64,000 nt of DNA from Bacillota bacterium (lineage in GTDB: Bacteria; Bacillota; Clostridia; Oscillospirales; Acutalibacteraceae): contig JAEZGM010000002.1 of the NCBI GenBank assembly GCA_023416955.1, positions 62,001 to 126,000 on the forward strand, given 5' to 3'. Position numbers and translations under genes: made by a program. Positions 32,328 to 41,751 of this stretch are shown here, piece after piece; the stretch's first letter is position 1, and each line of letters begins with the position of its first letter. Under the pieces are notes generated by a model. The model did not search any database. It was not told the origin of the DNA and saw only the letters and a program-made list of their open reading frames with translations.

Positions 32328-34292
32328 ATGAATATGCCGAGTCAGGGTGAAGCAAACCTTACCACCCAATCCTTGGATTTATTTGTGCAGGGAACCAACG
32401 CCAGAGCGTATGAGTTTATGGGTTTACATAAAGCGGAAGAGCAGGAAGGCATGGTCTGCCGTGTGTGGGCGCCGAACGCGAAGGCGGTTTCTCTTGTGGG
32501 TGACTTTAACGAGTGGAAACCCGGCGAGAATCCGATGGAACTCATCGGCGGCGGAGTTTGGGAATGCCGCTTGCCGGAATTTCTGGACCAGTTCACTACA
32601 TATAAATTCTGTGTAGAAGGGTCCGGCGGAAAGCGGGTTTTCAAAAGCGACCCTTACGCGTTCCATTTTGAAACCCGTCCGGGAAGCGCTTCAAAATATT
32701 ATGATATTGAAGGCTACCGCTGGCACGATGCTGCGTGGATGCGTCATAAAACGGCGAAGCCGCATTATAGCCAGCCGATTAATATTTATGAGGTACACGC
32801 CGGTTCCTGGCGCAGGTATGAGGACGGGAGTGTATTTTCGTATTCCAAGCTGGCGGAGGAACTCATCCCCTATGTCAAGGACATGGGGTACACCCATATT
32901 GAACTGATGCCGATTACCGAGTATCCTTATGACGGTTCGTGGGGCTACCAGGTGACGGGCTATTTTGCCCCGACAAGCCGTTATGGGGAACCGAAAGACC
33001 TGATGAATTTCATCGACCGCTGCCATCGGGCGGGAATCGGCGTGATTATGGACTGGGTGCCCGCGCATTTTCCAAAGGACGAAGCGGGGCTGGCGCTCTT
33101 TGACGGTACGCCCTGCTATGAATATGCCGACCCGCGAAAGGGTGAGCATAAAGAATGGGGAACGCTCGTCTTTGACTACAGCCGCGGCGGGGTGCTCAGC
33201 TTTTTGATTTCCAGCGCGGTATTCTGGCTTGAAAAATACCATATTGACGGAATCCGTGCCGATGCGGTCGCTTCCATCCTCTACCTCGATTACAGCCGCA
33301 AGGACGGGGAGTGGGTGCCGAATAAATTCGGCGGGAAGGAAAATCTGGAAGCGGTGGCTTTTCTGCAGAAGCTGAACGAGACTGTGTTTCAGTTGTTCCC
33401 GGAGGTCATGATGATTGCGGAGGAATCCACCTCGTGGCCGATGGTTTCCCGCCCGACTTACTGCGGGGGGCTGGGGTTCAACTATAAGTGGAACATGGGC
33501 TGGATGAACGACATGCTGCACTATATGTCGCTCGACCCGCTTTACCGCCCGCACAATCAGAATAACCTGACGTTTTCGTTTATGTATGCGTTTTCGGAGA
33601 ACTTTGTTCTGCCCATTTCACACGATGAAGTGGTGCACGGAAAATGTTCGCTGATGAATAAAATGCCCGGTGAAAATGAGCAGAAATTTGCCGGTGTTCG
33701 TGCGTTCATGTGCTATATGATGGCGCACCCCGGGAAAAAACTGATTTTTATGGGTACGGAATTCGGCCAGTTTATTGAGTGGAATTACGAACAGGAGCTG
33801 GACTGGCTGCTGCTGCAGTATCCTCAGCATCAAAAACAGCAGAAGTTCTTCCGTGACCTGAATCATTTCTACCTGAACACCTCTGCGCTGTGGGAAGTGG
33901 ATTTTTCATGGGAAGGCTTTTCGTGGATTTCGAACGACGACAATACCCAGAGTGTCATCGCGTTCCGACGGATTGACAAGGCAGGTAAAGAAGTGATCGC
34001 CGTCTGTAATTTCCAGCCGGTGCGGCGCGACACCTACTCTATCGGCGTTCCTTATGCGGGAATTTACGAAGAAGTTTTTTCGTCCGATTCCGAGGAGTAC
34101 GGCGGAAGCGGAATTACCAACGGAAGCAGTATCCACACACTGGAGCAGCCTATGCATGGCTGTAAGCAGTCCGTAAGCCTGACGCTGCCGCCGCTGTCTG
34201 TGCTGTTTTTGAAATGTAAGCGGCGTTATGAAAAGCATGCCCGCCCGGAGTTGCCGGAAAAAGGAAAAGCGGGCAGAGCAAGCAAACAATAG
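32328..34292 (+). CDS. glgB: 1,4-alpha-glucan branching enzyme GlgB
   Basis: A 654-residue GH13 enzyme that cuts alpha-1,4 glucan and rejoins it as alpha-1,6 branches. An N-terminal CBM48 domain (about residues 20-115, VCRVWAPNAKAVSLVGDFNEW) is followed by the catalytic barrel with DWVPAHFPKD, the nucleophile Asp in DGIRADAVAS, acid Glu in IAEEST and SHDEVVHGK, and a C-terminal beta domain. CTGGAGGGAG precedes the ATG. It is first of the glgB-glgC-glgD-glgA operon. Confidence 0.96.
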   Translation: MNMPSQGEANLTTQSLDLFVQGTNARAYEFMGLHKAEEQEGMVCRVWAPNAKAVSLVGDFNEWKPGENPMELIGGGVWECRLPEFLDQFTTYKFCVEGSGGKRVFKSDPYAFHFETRPGSASKYYDIEGYRWHDAAWMRHKTAKPHYSQPINIYEVHAGSWRRYEDGSVFSYSKLAEELIPYVKDMGYTHIELMPITEYPYDGSWGYQVTGYFAPTSRYGEPKDLMNFIDRCHRAGIGVIMDWVPAHFPKDEAGLALFDGTPCYEYADPRKGEHKEWGTLVFDYSRGGVLSFLISSAVFWLEKYHIDGIRADAVASILYLDYSRKDGEWVPNKFGGKENLEAVAFLQKLNETVFQLFPEVMMIAEESTSWPMVSRPTYCGGLGFNYKWNMGWMNDMLHYMSLDPLYRPHNQNNLTFSFMYAFSENFVLPISHDEVVHGKCSLMNKMPGENEQKFAGVRAFMCYMMAHPGKKLIFMGTEFGQFIEWNYEQELDWLLLQYPQHQKQQKFFRDLNHFYLNTSALWEVDFSWEGFSWISNDDNTQSVIAFRRIDKAGKEVIAVCNFQPVRRDTYSIGVPYAGIYEEVFSSDSEEYGGSGITNGSSIHTLEQPMHGCKQSVSLTLPPLSVLFLKCKRRYEKHARPELPEKGKAGRASKQ

Positions 34293-34305
34293 GGAGGAAA
34301 CGAAT

Positions 34306-35529
34306 ATGTTGCCAAAACAGGAAGTCGTAGCAATGCTGCTTGCCGGCGGTCAGGGCAGCAGACTGGGCGTGCTGACCAAGAATCTGGCAAAACCCGCTGT
34401 ACCCTATGGGGGGAAATACCGCATCATTGATTTTCCGCTTTCAAACTGTGTGAACTCCGGCATCGAAACCGTGGGCGTTCTCACCCAGTACCAGCCGCTT
34501 GTATTAAATGAATACATCGGCAGCGGCCAGCCCTGGGATTTGGACAGCATGAATGCCGGGGTGCGCGTACTTCCGCCTTATCAGCGCAAACGCAAGTCGG
34601 ACTGGTACAAAGGCACGGCAAACGCTATCTATCAGAATATTGAGTATATCGAGCGGTATAATCCGGAATATGTCATCGTTCTTTCGGGCGACCATATTTA
34701 TAAAATGGATTATTCCAAAATGATTGCCTATCATAAGCAGAAGGAGGCGGCCTGCACCATCGCGGTCATTGAAGTTCCGCTGGAGGAGGCTTCCCGTTTC
34801 GGTATCCTGAATACAAAGGAAGACGGCACAATCTATCAGTTTGATGAGAAGCCGAAAATACCGAAAAGTAATCAGGCTTCCATGGGCATTTATGTATTCA
34901 CCTGGAGCAAGCTGAAGAAATTTCTGGAAGCGGACGACGCGAACCCGAAATCTTCCAACGACTTCGGAAAGGACCTCCTTCCCGCTATGCTGAACGCCGG
35001 GGAGCGCATGATGGCATACCGCTTTGAGGGGTACTGGAAGGATGTCGGTACGGTCGAAAGCCTGTGGGAATCCAACATGGATTTGCTGAACCCGAACATA
35101 CAGCTTGACCTGAATGAGGAAAGCTGGAAAATCTATTCCCGCAATCCCGTCATGCCGCCCCACTACATTGCGAAGGGCGCAAAGGTGCAGAACTCCCTTG
35201 TGGCGGAAGGTAGCAACGTTTACGGCGAAATTGATTTCGCGGTGCTGTTTTCCGGCGTTTATATCGCGCCCGGCGCGGTCGTAAAGGATTCCATTATTAT
35301 GAACGGTGCCAGAATTGAGGAAAACGCCATCGTGCAGTACGCAATCGTGTCTGAAAACTCCGTAATCGGCAAGGGCGCTGTTGTGGGAGCGCGACCGGAA
35401 GAGATTGAAAATAAGGACGAATGGGGCATTGCCGTCATCGGCGACGGCTGCGTGATTGCCCCCGGCAGCACTGTGCCGCCAAAGGCAATGATTGACCGTG
35501 AAACGCTGACGGAGGAGGGAACGAAATAA
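34306..35529 (+). CDS. glgC: glucose-1-phosphate adenylyltransferase GlgC
   Basis: A 407-residue ADP-glucose pyrophosphorylase catalytic subunit. It has the nucleotide motif LAGGQGSRLGVLTKNLAKPA, the substrate region LSGDHIYKMDYSKM with catalytic Asp, and a C-terminal left-handed beta-helix of hexapeptide repeats. GGAGG lies before the ATG at 34306; the frame stays open into glgB but earlier starts lack ribosome sites. The stop overlaps the glgD start (TAATG), implying coupled expression of the two subunits. Confidence 0.95.
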   Translation: MLPKQEVVAMLLAGGQGSRLGVLTKNLAKPAVPYGGKYRIIDFPLSNCVNSGIETVGVLTQYQPLVLNEYIGSGQPWDLDSMNAGVRVLPPYQRKRKSDWYKGTANAIYQNIEYIERYNPEYVIVLSGDHIYKMDYSKMIAYHKQKEAACTIAVIEVPLEEASRFGILNTKEDGTIYQFDEKPKIPKSNQASMGIYVFTWSKLKKFLEADDANPKSSNDFGKDLLPAMLNAGERMMAYRFEGYWKDVGTVESLWESNMDLLNPNIQLDLNEESWKIYSRNPVMPPHYIAKGAKVQNSLVAEGSNVYGEIDFAVLFSGVYIAPGAVVKDSIIMNGARIEENAIVQYAIVSENSVIGKGAVVGARPEEIENKDEWGIAVIGDGCVIAPGSTVPPKAMIDRETLTEEGTK

Positions 35530-36644
35530 TGCGCGGCAACAATGTAATGGGTCTTATTTTTTCCAATGTACATGATGAAAAACTTCGGGAATTAACGGAA
35601 AACCGTGCCATGGCTTCCGTGCCGTTCGGCGGACGGTACCGCCTGATTGATTTTGCGCTTTCCAACATGGTGAATTCCGGCATCAATAAAGTCGGGGTAA
35701 TTACCAAAAGCAACTACCAGTCGCTGATGGATCATCTGGCCTCCGGCAAAGCATGGGATCTTTCGCGCAAGCGGGAAGGGCTCGTTATGCTGCCGCCGTT
35801 CGGCAGCCACGACCCCGCTTCCAACGGCCGTGTGGAGTCGCTGTCTTCCGTTCTGACTTACCTTACGAATTCACGGGAAGAGTTTGTACTGATGAGCGAC
35901 AGCGACGTGATCTGCAACATCAATTATGCCGACGTGCTTGCTTTTCATATGGAGCACGGTGCGGATATGACCGTGATTTACAGCTTTGGCAAGCTGCCTG
36001 AAAAAATCGCCAACCCCACGGTTCACACCGTTGACCCTGACGGGCGTGTGCGTGACCTTCTTGTGAACCCGAGGGTGGACGGCAGCTGCAATTACGGTAT
36101 GGGAATGGTTCTGATCTCCCGGGAGTTGCTCATTAAGGTTGTGGGCGACTGCGTCAGCCGCAACCTGTATAATTTTAAACGGGATTTTTTGCAGAGAAGT
36201 GTGCCGAATTACGCGGTTTACGGCTATGAATTCAAAGGATATGTACAGCATATCTGCTCCATGAACTCTTATTTTGACGCGAATATGTCGCTGATGCTTC
36301 CTTCCGTGCGCGCAGAGCTGTTCAACGCAAACCGCCCGATTTACACCAAGGTGCGCGACGATATGCCGGCGCGCTACGGGCTGGGCTCCGCAGTTTCGAA
36401 TTCCCTGATTGCGGACGGCTGCGTGATTGAAGGAACGGTTGAAAACTGTGTGCTGTTCCGCGGCGTACATATCGGGAAGAGCGCGAAAGTGGAAAACTGT
36501 GTCATTATGCAGGACAGCGTCATTGGTCCGAACTGCAAGTTGAACTATGTTGTGGTTGACAAGGACGTTACGATCCGAAATGATCGATCGCTGTTCGGGT
36601 TCCAGTCTTACCCGGTATTTATCAGCAAGGGCAGCGTCGTGTAA
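35529..36644 (+). CDS. glgD: glucose-1-phosphate adenylyltransferase subunit GlgD
   Basis: A 371-residue paralogue of GlgC. It lacks the GGxGSRL nucleotide loop (the region reads IFSNVHDEKLRELTENRAMASVPFGG, split over about 26 residues) but keeps the fold and the C-terminal hexapeptide helix. In Firmicutes GlgD is a non-catalytic or weakly catalytic regulatory partner that raises GlgC activity. The start overlaps the glgC stop by one base. Presence of glgD places this operon with the Firmicute type. Confidence 0.93.
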   Translation: MRGNNVMGLIFSNVHDEKLRELTENRAMASVPFGGRYRLIDFALSNMVNSGINKVGVITKSNYQSLMDHLASGKAWDLSRKREGLVMLPPFGSHDPASNGRVESLSSVLTYLTNSREEFVLMSDSDVICNINYADVLAFHMEHGADMTVIYSFGKLPEKIANPTVHTVDPDGRVRDLLVNPRVDGSCNYGMGMVLISRELLIKVVGDCVSRNLYNFKRDFLQRSVPNYAVYGYEFKGYVQHICSMNSYFDANMSLMLPSVRAELFNANRPIYTKVRDDMPARYGLGSAVSNSLIADGCVIEGTVENCVLFRGVHIGKSAKVENCVIMQDSVIGPNCKLNYVVVDKDVTIRNDRSLFGFQSYPVFISKGSVV

Positions 36645-36707
36645 TATAGATGGAAAAGAAAGCCGGATGAATGATTTCAAAAACAGAATTTATAAGGAGG
36701 GTTCGGA

Positions 36708-38138
36708 ATGAAAGTTTTATACTGTACGAGTGAAGCAAGACCGTTTGCCGCGACAGGGGGCCTTGCCGACGTTGCGGGTTCGCTTCCGCAGGCGCTGCGG
36801 CTCAGGCTGATCGGCTGCCGCGTGGTTATGCCGCTTTATGAGGACGTGCCCCAGGAGCTGCGCGAAAAAATGACGTTTCTCACCAGCCTTTCGGTTCCGG
36901 TGGCGTGGCGCCGTCAGTACTGCGGGATCTATGAAGCCAAGCATGGCGGTGTAATTTTCTACCTGATCGACAATCAGTATTACTTTAAGCGCAAGGGCCT
37001 GTACGGCCATTACGACGACGCGGAACGTTTCGCGTTTTTATCCCGCGCCGCGCTGGAAATGCTGCCTTATATCGACTTCCACCCCGACATTATTCACTGC
37101 AATGACTGGCAGACCGCAATGGTTCCGGTTTACCTCAGCCAGCTTTATTCCGGAAATGACTGGTACAAGAACATAAAAACGGTGTTTACCATCCATAATA
37201 TTCAGTATCAGGGCAAGTATGGACAGGAACTGCTTGAGGACGTGTTCGGCATTCCGCAGTCGGCAGAATCCATTATGGAGTACGACAATTGCATCAATCT
37301 GATGAAAGCCGCAATCGAGACCTCAAACCGTGTAACGACGGTCAGCCCGACCTATGCGCAGGAAATTCTCGACCCGTGGTTTTCCTATGGTTTGGACGAA
37401 ATTTTGAAAGAGCGGCAATGGAAGCTGTCGGGCATTTTGAACGGCATTGACACCACCGGGTACGACCCACAGGCCGATGCGGAAATTTACGCAAATTACG
37501 GCGCGGATGATGTGACTGCCGGCAAACAGAAAAACAAGCTCGCCTTACAGGAACGCCTGGGTTTTGAGCAAAAGCCGGACGTACCGCTGATCGGTATGGT
37601 TACGCGCATGGTGGCGCCCAAAGGGATTGATCTTGTCAAAGAAACCCTTGACAAGCTAATGCAGGAAACCGACGCGCAGTTTGTCATACTCGGTTCCGGC
37701 GATTGGGAGTATGAAACCTTTTTCCGTGAGGCTCAGAAAAGGTATCCCGGTCGACTCTGCTCCTGCTTCGGGTTTATTCCCGAACTGTCGCGCAAAATTT
37801 ACGCGGCGGCCGATATCTTTCTGATGCCCAGCAGGAGCGAGCCCTGCGGCCTTTCGCAGATGATCGCCCTGCGCTATGGAACGATCCCGGTCGTGCGCGA
37901 GACGGGCGGACTGAAGGATTCTGTGAGTGACAGCGGCGATGGGGAAGGAAATGGCTTTACATTCCAGACTTATGACAGCGGCGACATGCTTCACGCGGTG
38001 TACCGCGCGCTGGAGGGGTATAAAAACCCGGAAGGATGGGAAATCCTTGTGCGGCGCGCGGTAAACAGCGATTTCAGCTGGGGGCGCTCCGCCAATGAGT
38101 ATATCCGGCTGTACCGTGAATTACTGAAAAGCGAATAA
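36708..38138 (+). CDS. glgA: glycogen synthase GlgA
   Basis: A 476-residue GT5 glycosyltransferase adding glucose from ADP-glucose to glycogen. N-terminal GT5 domain with SEARPFAATGGLADVAGSLP, DIIHCNDWQTA and TIHNIQYQG; C-terminal GT-B domain with GMVTRMVAPKGIDL and MPSRSEPCGLSQMIALRYGT. Position 15, a Lys in the E. coli KTGGL motif that contacts ADP-glucose, is Ala here (AATGGL). RBS AGGAGGG precedes the ATG. It is the last clear glycogen gene, 63 bases after glgD. Confidence 0.94.
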   Translation: MKVLYCTSEARPFAATGGLADVAGSLPQALRLRLIGCRVVMPLYEDVPQELREKMTFLTSLSVPVAWRRQYCGIYEAKHGGVIFYLIDNQYYFKRKGLYGHYDDAERFAFLSRAALEMLPYIDFHPDIIHCNDWQTAMVPVYLSQLYSGNDWYKNIKTVFTIHNIQYQGKYGQELLEDVFGIPQSAESIMEYDNCINLMKAAIETSNRVTTVSPTYAQEILDPWFSYGLDEILKERQWKLSGILNGIDTTGYDPQADAEIYANYGADDVTAGKQKNKLALQERLGFEQKPDVPLIGMVTRMVAPKGIDLVKETLDKLMQETDAQFVILGSGDWEYETFFREAQKRYPGRLCSCFGFIPELSRKIYAAADIFLMPSRSEPCGLSQMIALRYGTIPVVRETGGLKDSVSDSGDGEGNGFTFQTYDSGDMLHAVYRALEGYKNPEGWEILVRRAVNSDFSWGRSANEYIRLYRELLKSE

Positions 38139-38155
38139 ATAGGGCGTATTTCTTT

Positions 38156-38184
38156 GCGGCCTGCCGTGAAAGCGGCAGGCCGCC
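38156..38184 (+). terminator. hairpin behind glgA
   Basis: GCGGCCTGCCG pairs with CGGCAGGCCGC around TGAAAG. There is no T-tract, so it may be an mRNA 3' stabiliser rather than a terminator; the next gene starts 20 bases later. Confidence 0.45.
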
Positions 38185-38203
38185 GATTTGACGGAGGACC
38201 TTC

Positions 38204-39487
38204 ATGAGCACAAAAAAATCACATCCCGGTCTGAAAAAATTCCTTTTGGTTTTAGCCGGAATTGTCTTTGCACTTGCCGCGGTATATGCGGTGTACCGTG
38301 TGGCAAGCGGCGCGTTCGACCGCCGGTATTCCGCTTCCTCCGCTCTGCCGGAATCCTCCGTTTCGGAAGAACCAAGCAGCTCAGCTTCTTTGCCGGAAAG
38401 CAGCGCGATCAGTTCGGAGCCGGTTTCCTCCGTCCCCGCCGAGCCGCAGATTCCGGCTGTGGAAGGCATTTTTTCAGCTTACGGTAAACAGGCATGGGAA
38501 AAAATGCAGACCATGACGCTGAAAGAAAAGGTCGGGCAGGTTTTCCTGTTTCGCTGCCCCGACACTGGCGCGGCGGAAACGGCAGCCAAATACCAGCCGG
38601 GCGGTTACTGCCTGATGGCCTCGAACTTTCAGGGCCAGACCACCGCACAGGTGCAAAATCTGCTGAAATCCGTTCAGCAGGCGAGCAAAATCAACATGAT
38701 TCTTACCTGTGATGAGGAAGGTGGCACCGTTGTGCGCGTCAGTAAATTTCCCGCGCTTGCCAAAACGCCTTTTCGTTCGCCGCAGTCTGTGTTTCGTTCC
38801 GGCGGTATGGAGGGCATCACCAATGATACGGTCAAAAAGGCAAAGCTGCTCAAAAGCCTTGGGTTGAATCTGAATCTGGCTCCGGTCAGCGATGTATCCA
38901 CGAATCAGTCCGATTTTATCTACGCCCGTTCCTTCGGAAAAGATGCGGAAAAAACCGCCAAATTTGTGGAAACCTCCGTGAAAGCCTATAATAGCCAGAA
39001 GTTTTCGAGCACGCTCAAGCACTTCCCGGGTTACGGGAATAACAAAGATACCCACACGGGCATTGCCTATGACAACCGCAGCTACGAAACGTTTGAAAAA
39101 TCCGATTTTCTGCCGTTTGAGGCGGGAATTCAGGCAGGAGCCCAATGTGTTCTGGTATCGCACAATATTGTAAAAAGCATGGACGCGCAGGAGCCTGCTT
39201 CGCTTTCCCCGAAGGTGCATCAAATTCTGCGGGACAAGCTCGGTTTTACCGGAATTATCATTACGGACGATTTGGTGATGGGTGCAATCCGCGACTTCAC
39301 CGACGGGAAAAATCCATGTAAGTCCGCATTTCTCGCGGGAAACGATATGCTGCTTTCGTCCAATATTGATGAGGATTTTAGCGCGCTCTATTCCGCCGTG
39401 CTGGACGGAAGTATCTCGGAGACGCGGCTGAATGAGAGCGTTCAGCGCGTTCTGGCGTGGAAGTACACGATGGGAATTGTTTCTTAA
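38204..39487 (+). CDS. exported GH3 beta-N-acetylhexosaminidase (NagZ-like)
   Basis: A 427-residue protein with an N-terminal membrane helix (about 12-30), a Ser/Glu-rich linker (about 45-85) and a GH3 domain: TCDEEGGTVVR, the NagZ-type loop KHFPGYGNNKDTHTG holding the His/Asp acid pair, and the nucleophile Asp in IITDDLVMGAI. NagZ-like enzymes remove GlcNAc from muropeptides. The anchor suggests action outside the membrane, as in Bacillus NagZ/YbbD. GGAGG lies seven bases before the ATG. It follows the glycogen operon and may be read through from it. Confidence 0.9.
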   Translation: MSTKKSHPGLKKFLLVLAGIVFALAAVYAVYRVASGAFDRRYSASSALPESSVSEEPSSSASLPESSAISSEPVSSVPAEPQIPAVEGIFSAYGKQAWEKMQTMTLKEKVGQVFLFRCPDTGAAETAAKYQPGGYCLMASNFQGQTTAQVQNLLKSVQQASKINMILTCDEEGGTVVRVSKFPALAKTPFRSPQSVFRSGGMEGITNDTVKKAKLLKSLGLNLNLAPVSDVSTNQSDFIYARSFGKDAEKTAKFVETSVKAYNSQKFSSTLKHFPGYGNNKDTHTGIAYDNRSYETFEKSDFLPFEAGIQAGAQCVLVSHNIVKSMDAQEPASLSPKVHQILRDKLGFTGIIITDDLVMGAIRDFTDGKNPCKSAFLAGNDMLLSSNIDEDFSALYSAVLDGSISETRLNESVQRVLAWKYTMGIVS

Positions 39488-39499
39488 GGGGGAATCGTG

Positions 39500-40192
39500 A
39501 TGAAGATGAGAAGAATCAAGCTTGTGCATACGATGAATACGCGCGACTTAGGCGGCTACCCGCTTGGAAGCTCCGGCGCTACCCGTTTCGGCAGGATCCT
39601 GCGCAGCGACGCGCCGTGTGAATTGGTGCCGGAGGAGGTGCAGTACCTGAAAGAATTCGGCGTACGTACGGCAATTGACCTGCGTTCCCCGGCAGAAGCA
39701 GAATACAGGCCGTGTTCTTTGCAAAATACGGACGGCATTTCCTATCGCCATATTCCGTTTGCCATAGGAAACCGCACGCCAGTTTCGGCGGAAGAAGTGC
39801 CGCTTCTGTATTGGAAAATCGTGACGGATTATTCCGCTATGAGCCGGATTATGAAATCCATTGCGGAAGAACCGGAAACGGTACTCTTTTTCTGCTCCGC
39901 CGGTAAAGACAGAACCGGGGTGGTAGCGGCGCTGCTGCTTCTACACACCGGGGTCGCGCGGGAAGATATTTTAGCGGATTATCAGATTTCCTACACCTAT
40001 ATCCGTCCCGTAATCGAAGCAATCCGCGCGAAAGATCAGAAGCTTCCATCGTTTTACGGGCGCTCCGACATGGAATATATGGACGCCCTGCTCGACAGGT
40101 TTCAGGAGGTGTACGGTTCCTCCGAACATTATTTTGAAGAGATCGGTTTGACGGAGCAGGAGCGCGCAATATTAAAACAAAAGTTAATATAG
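39500..40192 (+). CDS. tyrosine/serine protein phosphatase (DSP-like)
   Basis: A 230-residue cysteine phosphatase. N-terminal NTRDLGGYP is typical of the bacterial Tyr/Ser phosphatase (IphP-like) group, AIDLRSPAEAEY carries an early conserved region, and the P-loop FFCSAGKDRTGVVAALLL holds the catalytic Cys and Arg (CxxGKDRTG). The frame opens at GTG 39497; the next ATG at 39500 has AAGGGGG seven bases upstream and is chosen. It starts 12 bases after the hexosaminidase gene, so both are probably one unit. Substrate unknown. Confidence 0.9.
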   Translation: MKMRRIKLVHTMNTRDLGGYPLGSSGATRFGRILRSDAPCELVPEEVQYLKEFGVRTAIDLRSPAEAEYRPCSLQNTDGISYRHIPFAIGNRTPVSAEEVPLLYWKIVTDYSAMSRIMKSIAEEPETVLFFCSAGKDRTGVVAALLLLHTGVAREDILADYQISYTYIRPVIEAIRAKDQKLPSFYGRSDMEYMDALLDRFQEVYGSSEHYFEEIGLTEQERAILKQKLI

Positions 40193-40321
40193 TGATATAA
40201 ATATACTTTTAGTATATTTTAATTTCCCCATCTGCATAAAATTTTGCTATTATTCCGCTGAAAGTATAAAATAATACTGTTTGGTTAATAAAATGAAGAT
40301 ATAAAAAGGAGGTTTACTATT

Positions 40322-40729
40322 TTGAATTTATCAGATTTAGAGAAAGAACTGCTCAAAGAAATCCGTGACGAAGACCGCTTCCCGATTGTGCGGCTGGAGC
40401 TGCACAGTTCGGAGGAAGAGGAACTTGTTAATATTGCGCTCAACTATGCGCGCATCACCGACCCGCAGGACAGCATGGAAACGGTGAGGGCACGCGGCGA
40501 AGCGCTGCGCGGCCTGATGGAAAAGGGACTGGTGTTCATTGATTATACCGTGAGAATCTGGGTATCCGGCGATTACGACGTTTACTATAGAAGCAATATT
40601 TACGAGCTGCTCTGCCATACCGTTATGGAGGGTGCGAAACAGCCCGGCGCGCTGTTCAACCTGCCCTACTTGCGCAAGGGGTACGCCAGTCTGACCCGCC
40701 GGGGCGAAAAGACCGCCGCCACGCTGTAA
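40322..40729 (+). CDS. hypothetical cytoplasmic protein, 135 aa
   Basis: A 135-residue acidic protein with no membrane segment. I do not recognise the family. The sequence ends in LPYLRKGYASLTRRGEKT, which resembles the end of winged-helix-like proteins, and ITDPQDSMETVRARGEALRGLMEKGLVFIDY looks like a helix-turn-strand region (about residues 40-72). The start is TTG with AAGGAGG nine bases upstream. It stands alone between the phosphatase and a paired-hairpin repeat. Confidence 0.65.
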   Translation: MNLSDLEKELLKEIRDEDRFPIVRLELHSSEEEELVNIALNYARITDPQDSMETVRARGEALRGLMEKGLVFIDYTVRIWVSGDYDVYYRSNIYELLCHTVMEGAKQPGALFNLPYLRKGYASLTRRGEKTAATL

Positions 40730-40730
40730 A

Positions 40731-40819
40731 AAAGAGAGCTTTGCGAATGAAAATTCATTTGCAAAGCTCTCTTTATCAAAAACTGCTTGTGGGCATCTTC
40801 AAACCCACAAGCAGTTTTT
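40731..40819. repeat. paired-hairpin repeat, copy 2, between convergent genes
   Basis: Two stems in series: arms 40731-40751 and 40754-40774 (AAAGAGAGCTTTGC), then 40778-40793 and 40804-40819 (AAAAACTGCTTGTGGG). The second stem shares GCTTGTGGG with copy 1 at 15263-15305, and GGTATATTGATT follows at about the same distance. It can terminate both convergent genes. Confidence 0.7.
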
Positions 40820-40887
40820 CTGGGCCGGCCGGTATATTGATTCAATGTGCGGCAGGCCGTTGCATTTTACGGTTTCCATGTTATACT

Positions 40888-41592
40888 TTATTTATGCTCT
40901 TTTTTCGCGCCCATCTGAACTTCCGCATTTTGAACCAGATTAAAAAGGGAAGAAGAGAACAGCGGGTATTCAGCGGAAAGCTTTTCCGGCGACAAAGCCG
41001 ACATTTCACCCTTGTCCATCCCTTTTAAATCGTCCACATCTTCACCTTGTGCAAGGCACTCGGCGTTGGAAAGCGCAATCTCCTGCGCCGCACCGGCGCG
41101 CCCGCTGCTCAGCTTCAGCGGAACGGAAAACATACCTTGCGGGTTTTTGGGATTGGCGGAATACAAAAGGCGGAATACCCTGTATACCGTCAGGTTCAGG
41201 TACGACGAAACCTCGGCGGTCAGCGCTTTGCTGCCACACTTTTGCAGAATGCTGTAGATAATGTTCAGCGAATTGGCGATCAGCTTTTTATTCAGCACGG
41301 GCAGCAGGCTGCCCTTCAAAACATTTTCTTTTCCCATCGCGTCCGGTTCAGGAATTTCGTCCACCGTAATGGTGGCCCCGTTGCGCTGGGGGGTTCTGCC
41401 CAGCAGGTAATCACAGGAAACTTCGTAAAAATCAGCCGCGCGTACTACAAAATCAAGGCCGCACGCACGGATTCCTTTTTCGTAGTGCGACAAAAGAGCC
41501 TGAGAAACCTCCAGTTCCTCAGCCGCTTTTTTCTGACTTAATCCGCGCTCTTTCCGCAGTAATGTAATAATTCTGGGAAAATCGTTGTTCAT
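40888..41592 (-). CDS. XRE-family transcriptional regulator
   Basis: A 234-residue protein with an N-terminal XRE helix-turn-helix (about residues 7-64: LRKERGLSQKKAAEELEVSQ, LLSHYEKGIRACGLDFVV, YLLGRTPQRNG) and a helical C-terminal region of unknown function (about 85-210). It could bind its own promoter or that of the divergent phosphatase gene; no operator is evident. No prophage genes are nearby. Confidence 0.85.
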   Translation of the reverse strand: MNNDFPRIITLLRKERGLSQKKAAEELEVSQALLSHYEKGIRACGLDFVVRAADFYEVSCDYLLGRTPQRNGATITVDEIPEPDAMGKENVLKGSLLPVLNKKLIANSLNIIYSILQKCGSKALTAEVSSYLNLTVYRVFRLLYSANPKNPQGMFSVPLKLSSGRAGAAQEIALSNAECLAQGEDVDDLKGMDKGEMSALSPEKLSAEYPLFSSSLFNLVQNAEVQMGAKKEHK

Positions 41593-41751
41593 GGCTTGTA
41601 GTCCCCTGTCGAATCATGGATAATTAACGTCTTGTAAAGTATATAACAGATATAACGCTATGTAAAGCCACTATATATCGTGCTTATTGAAGAACGGCTG
41701 CTATGTATCTAGTCGTTTTTACAGGTAATTGACAAATAAAGGAGTATTTGT

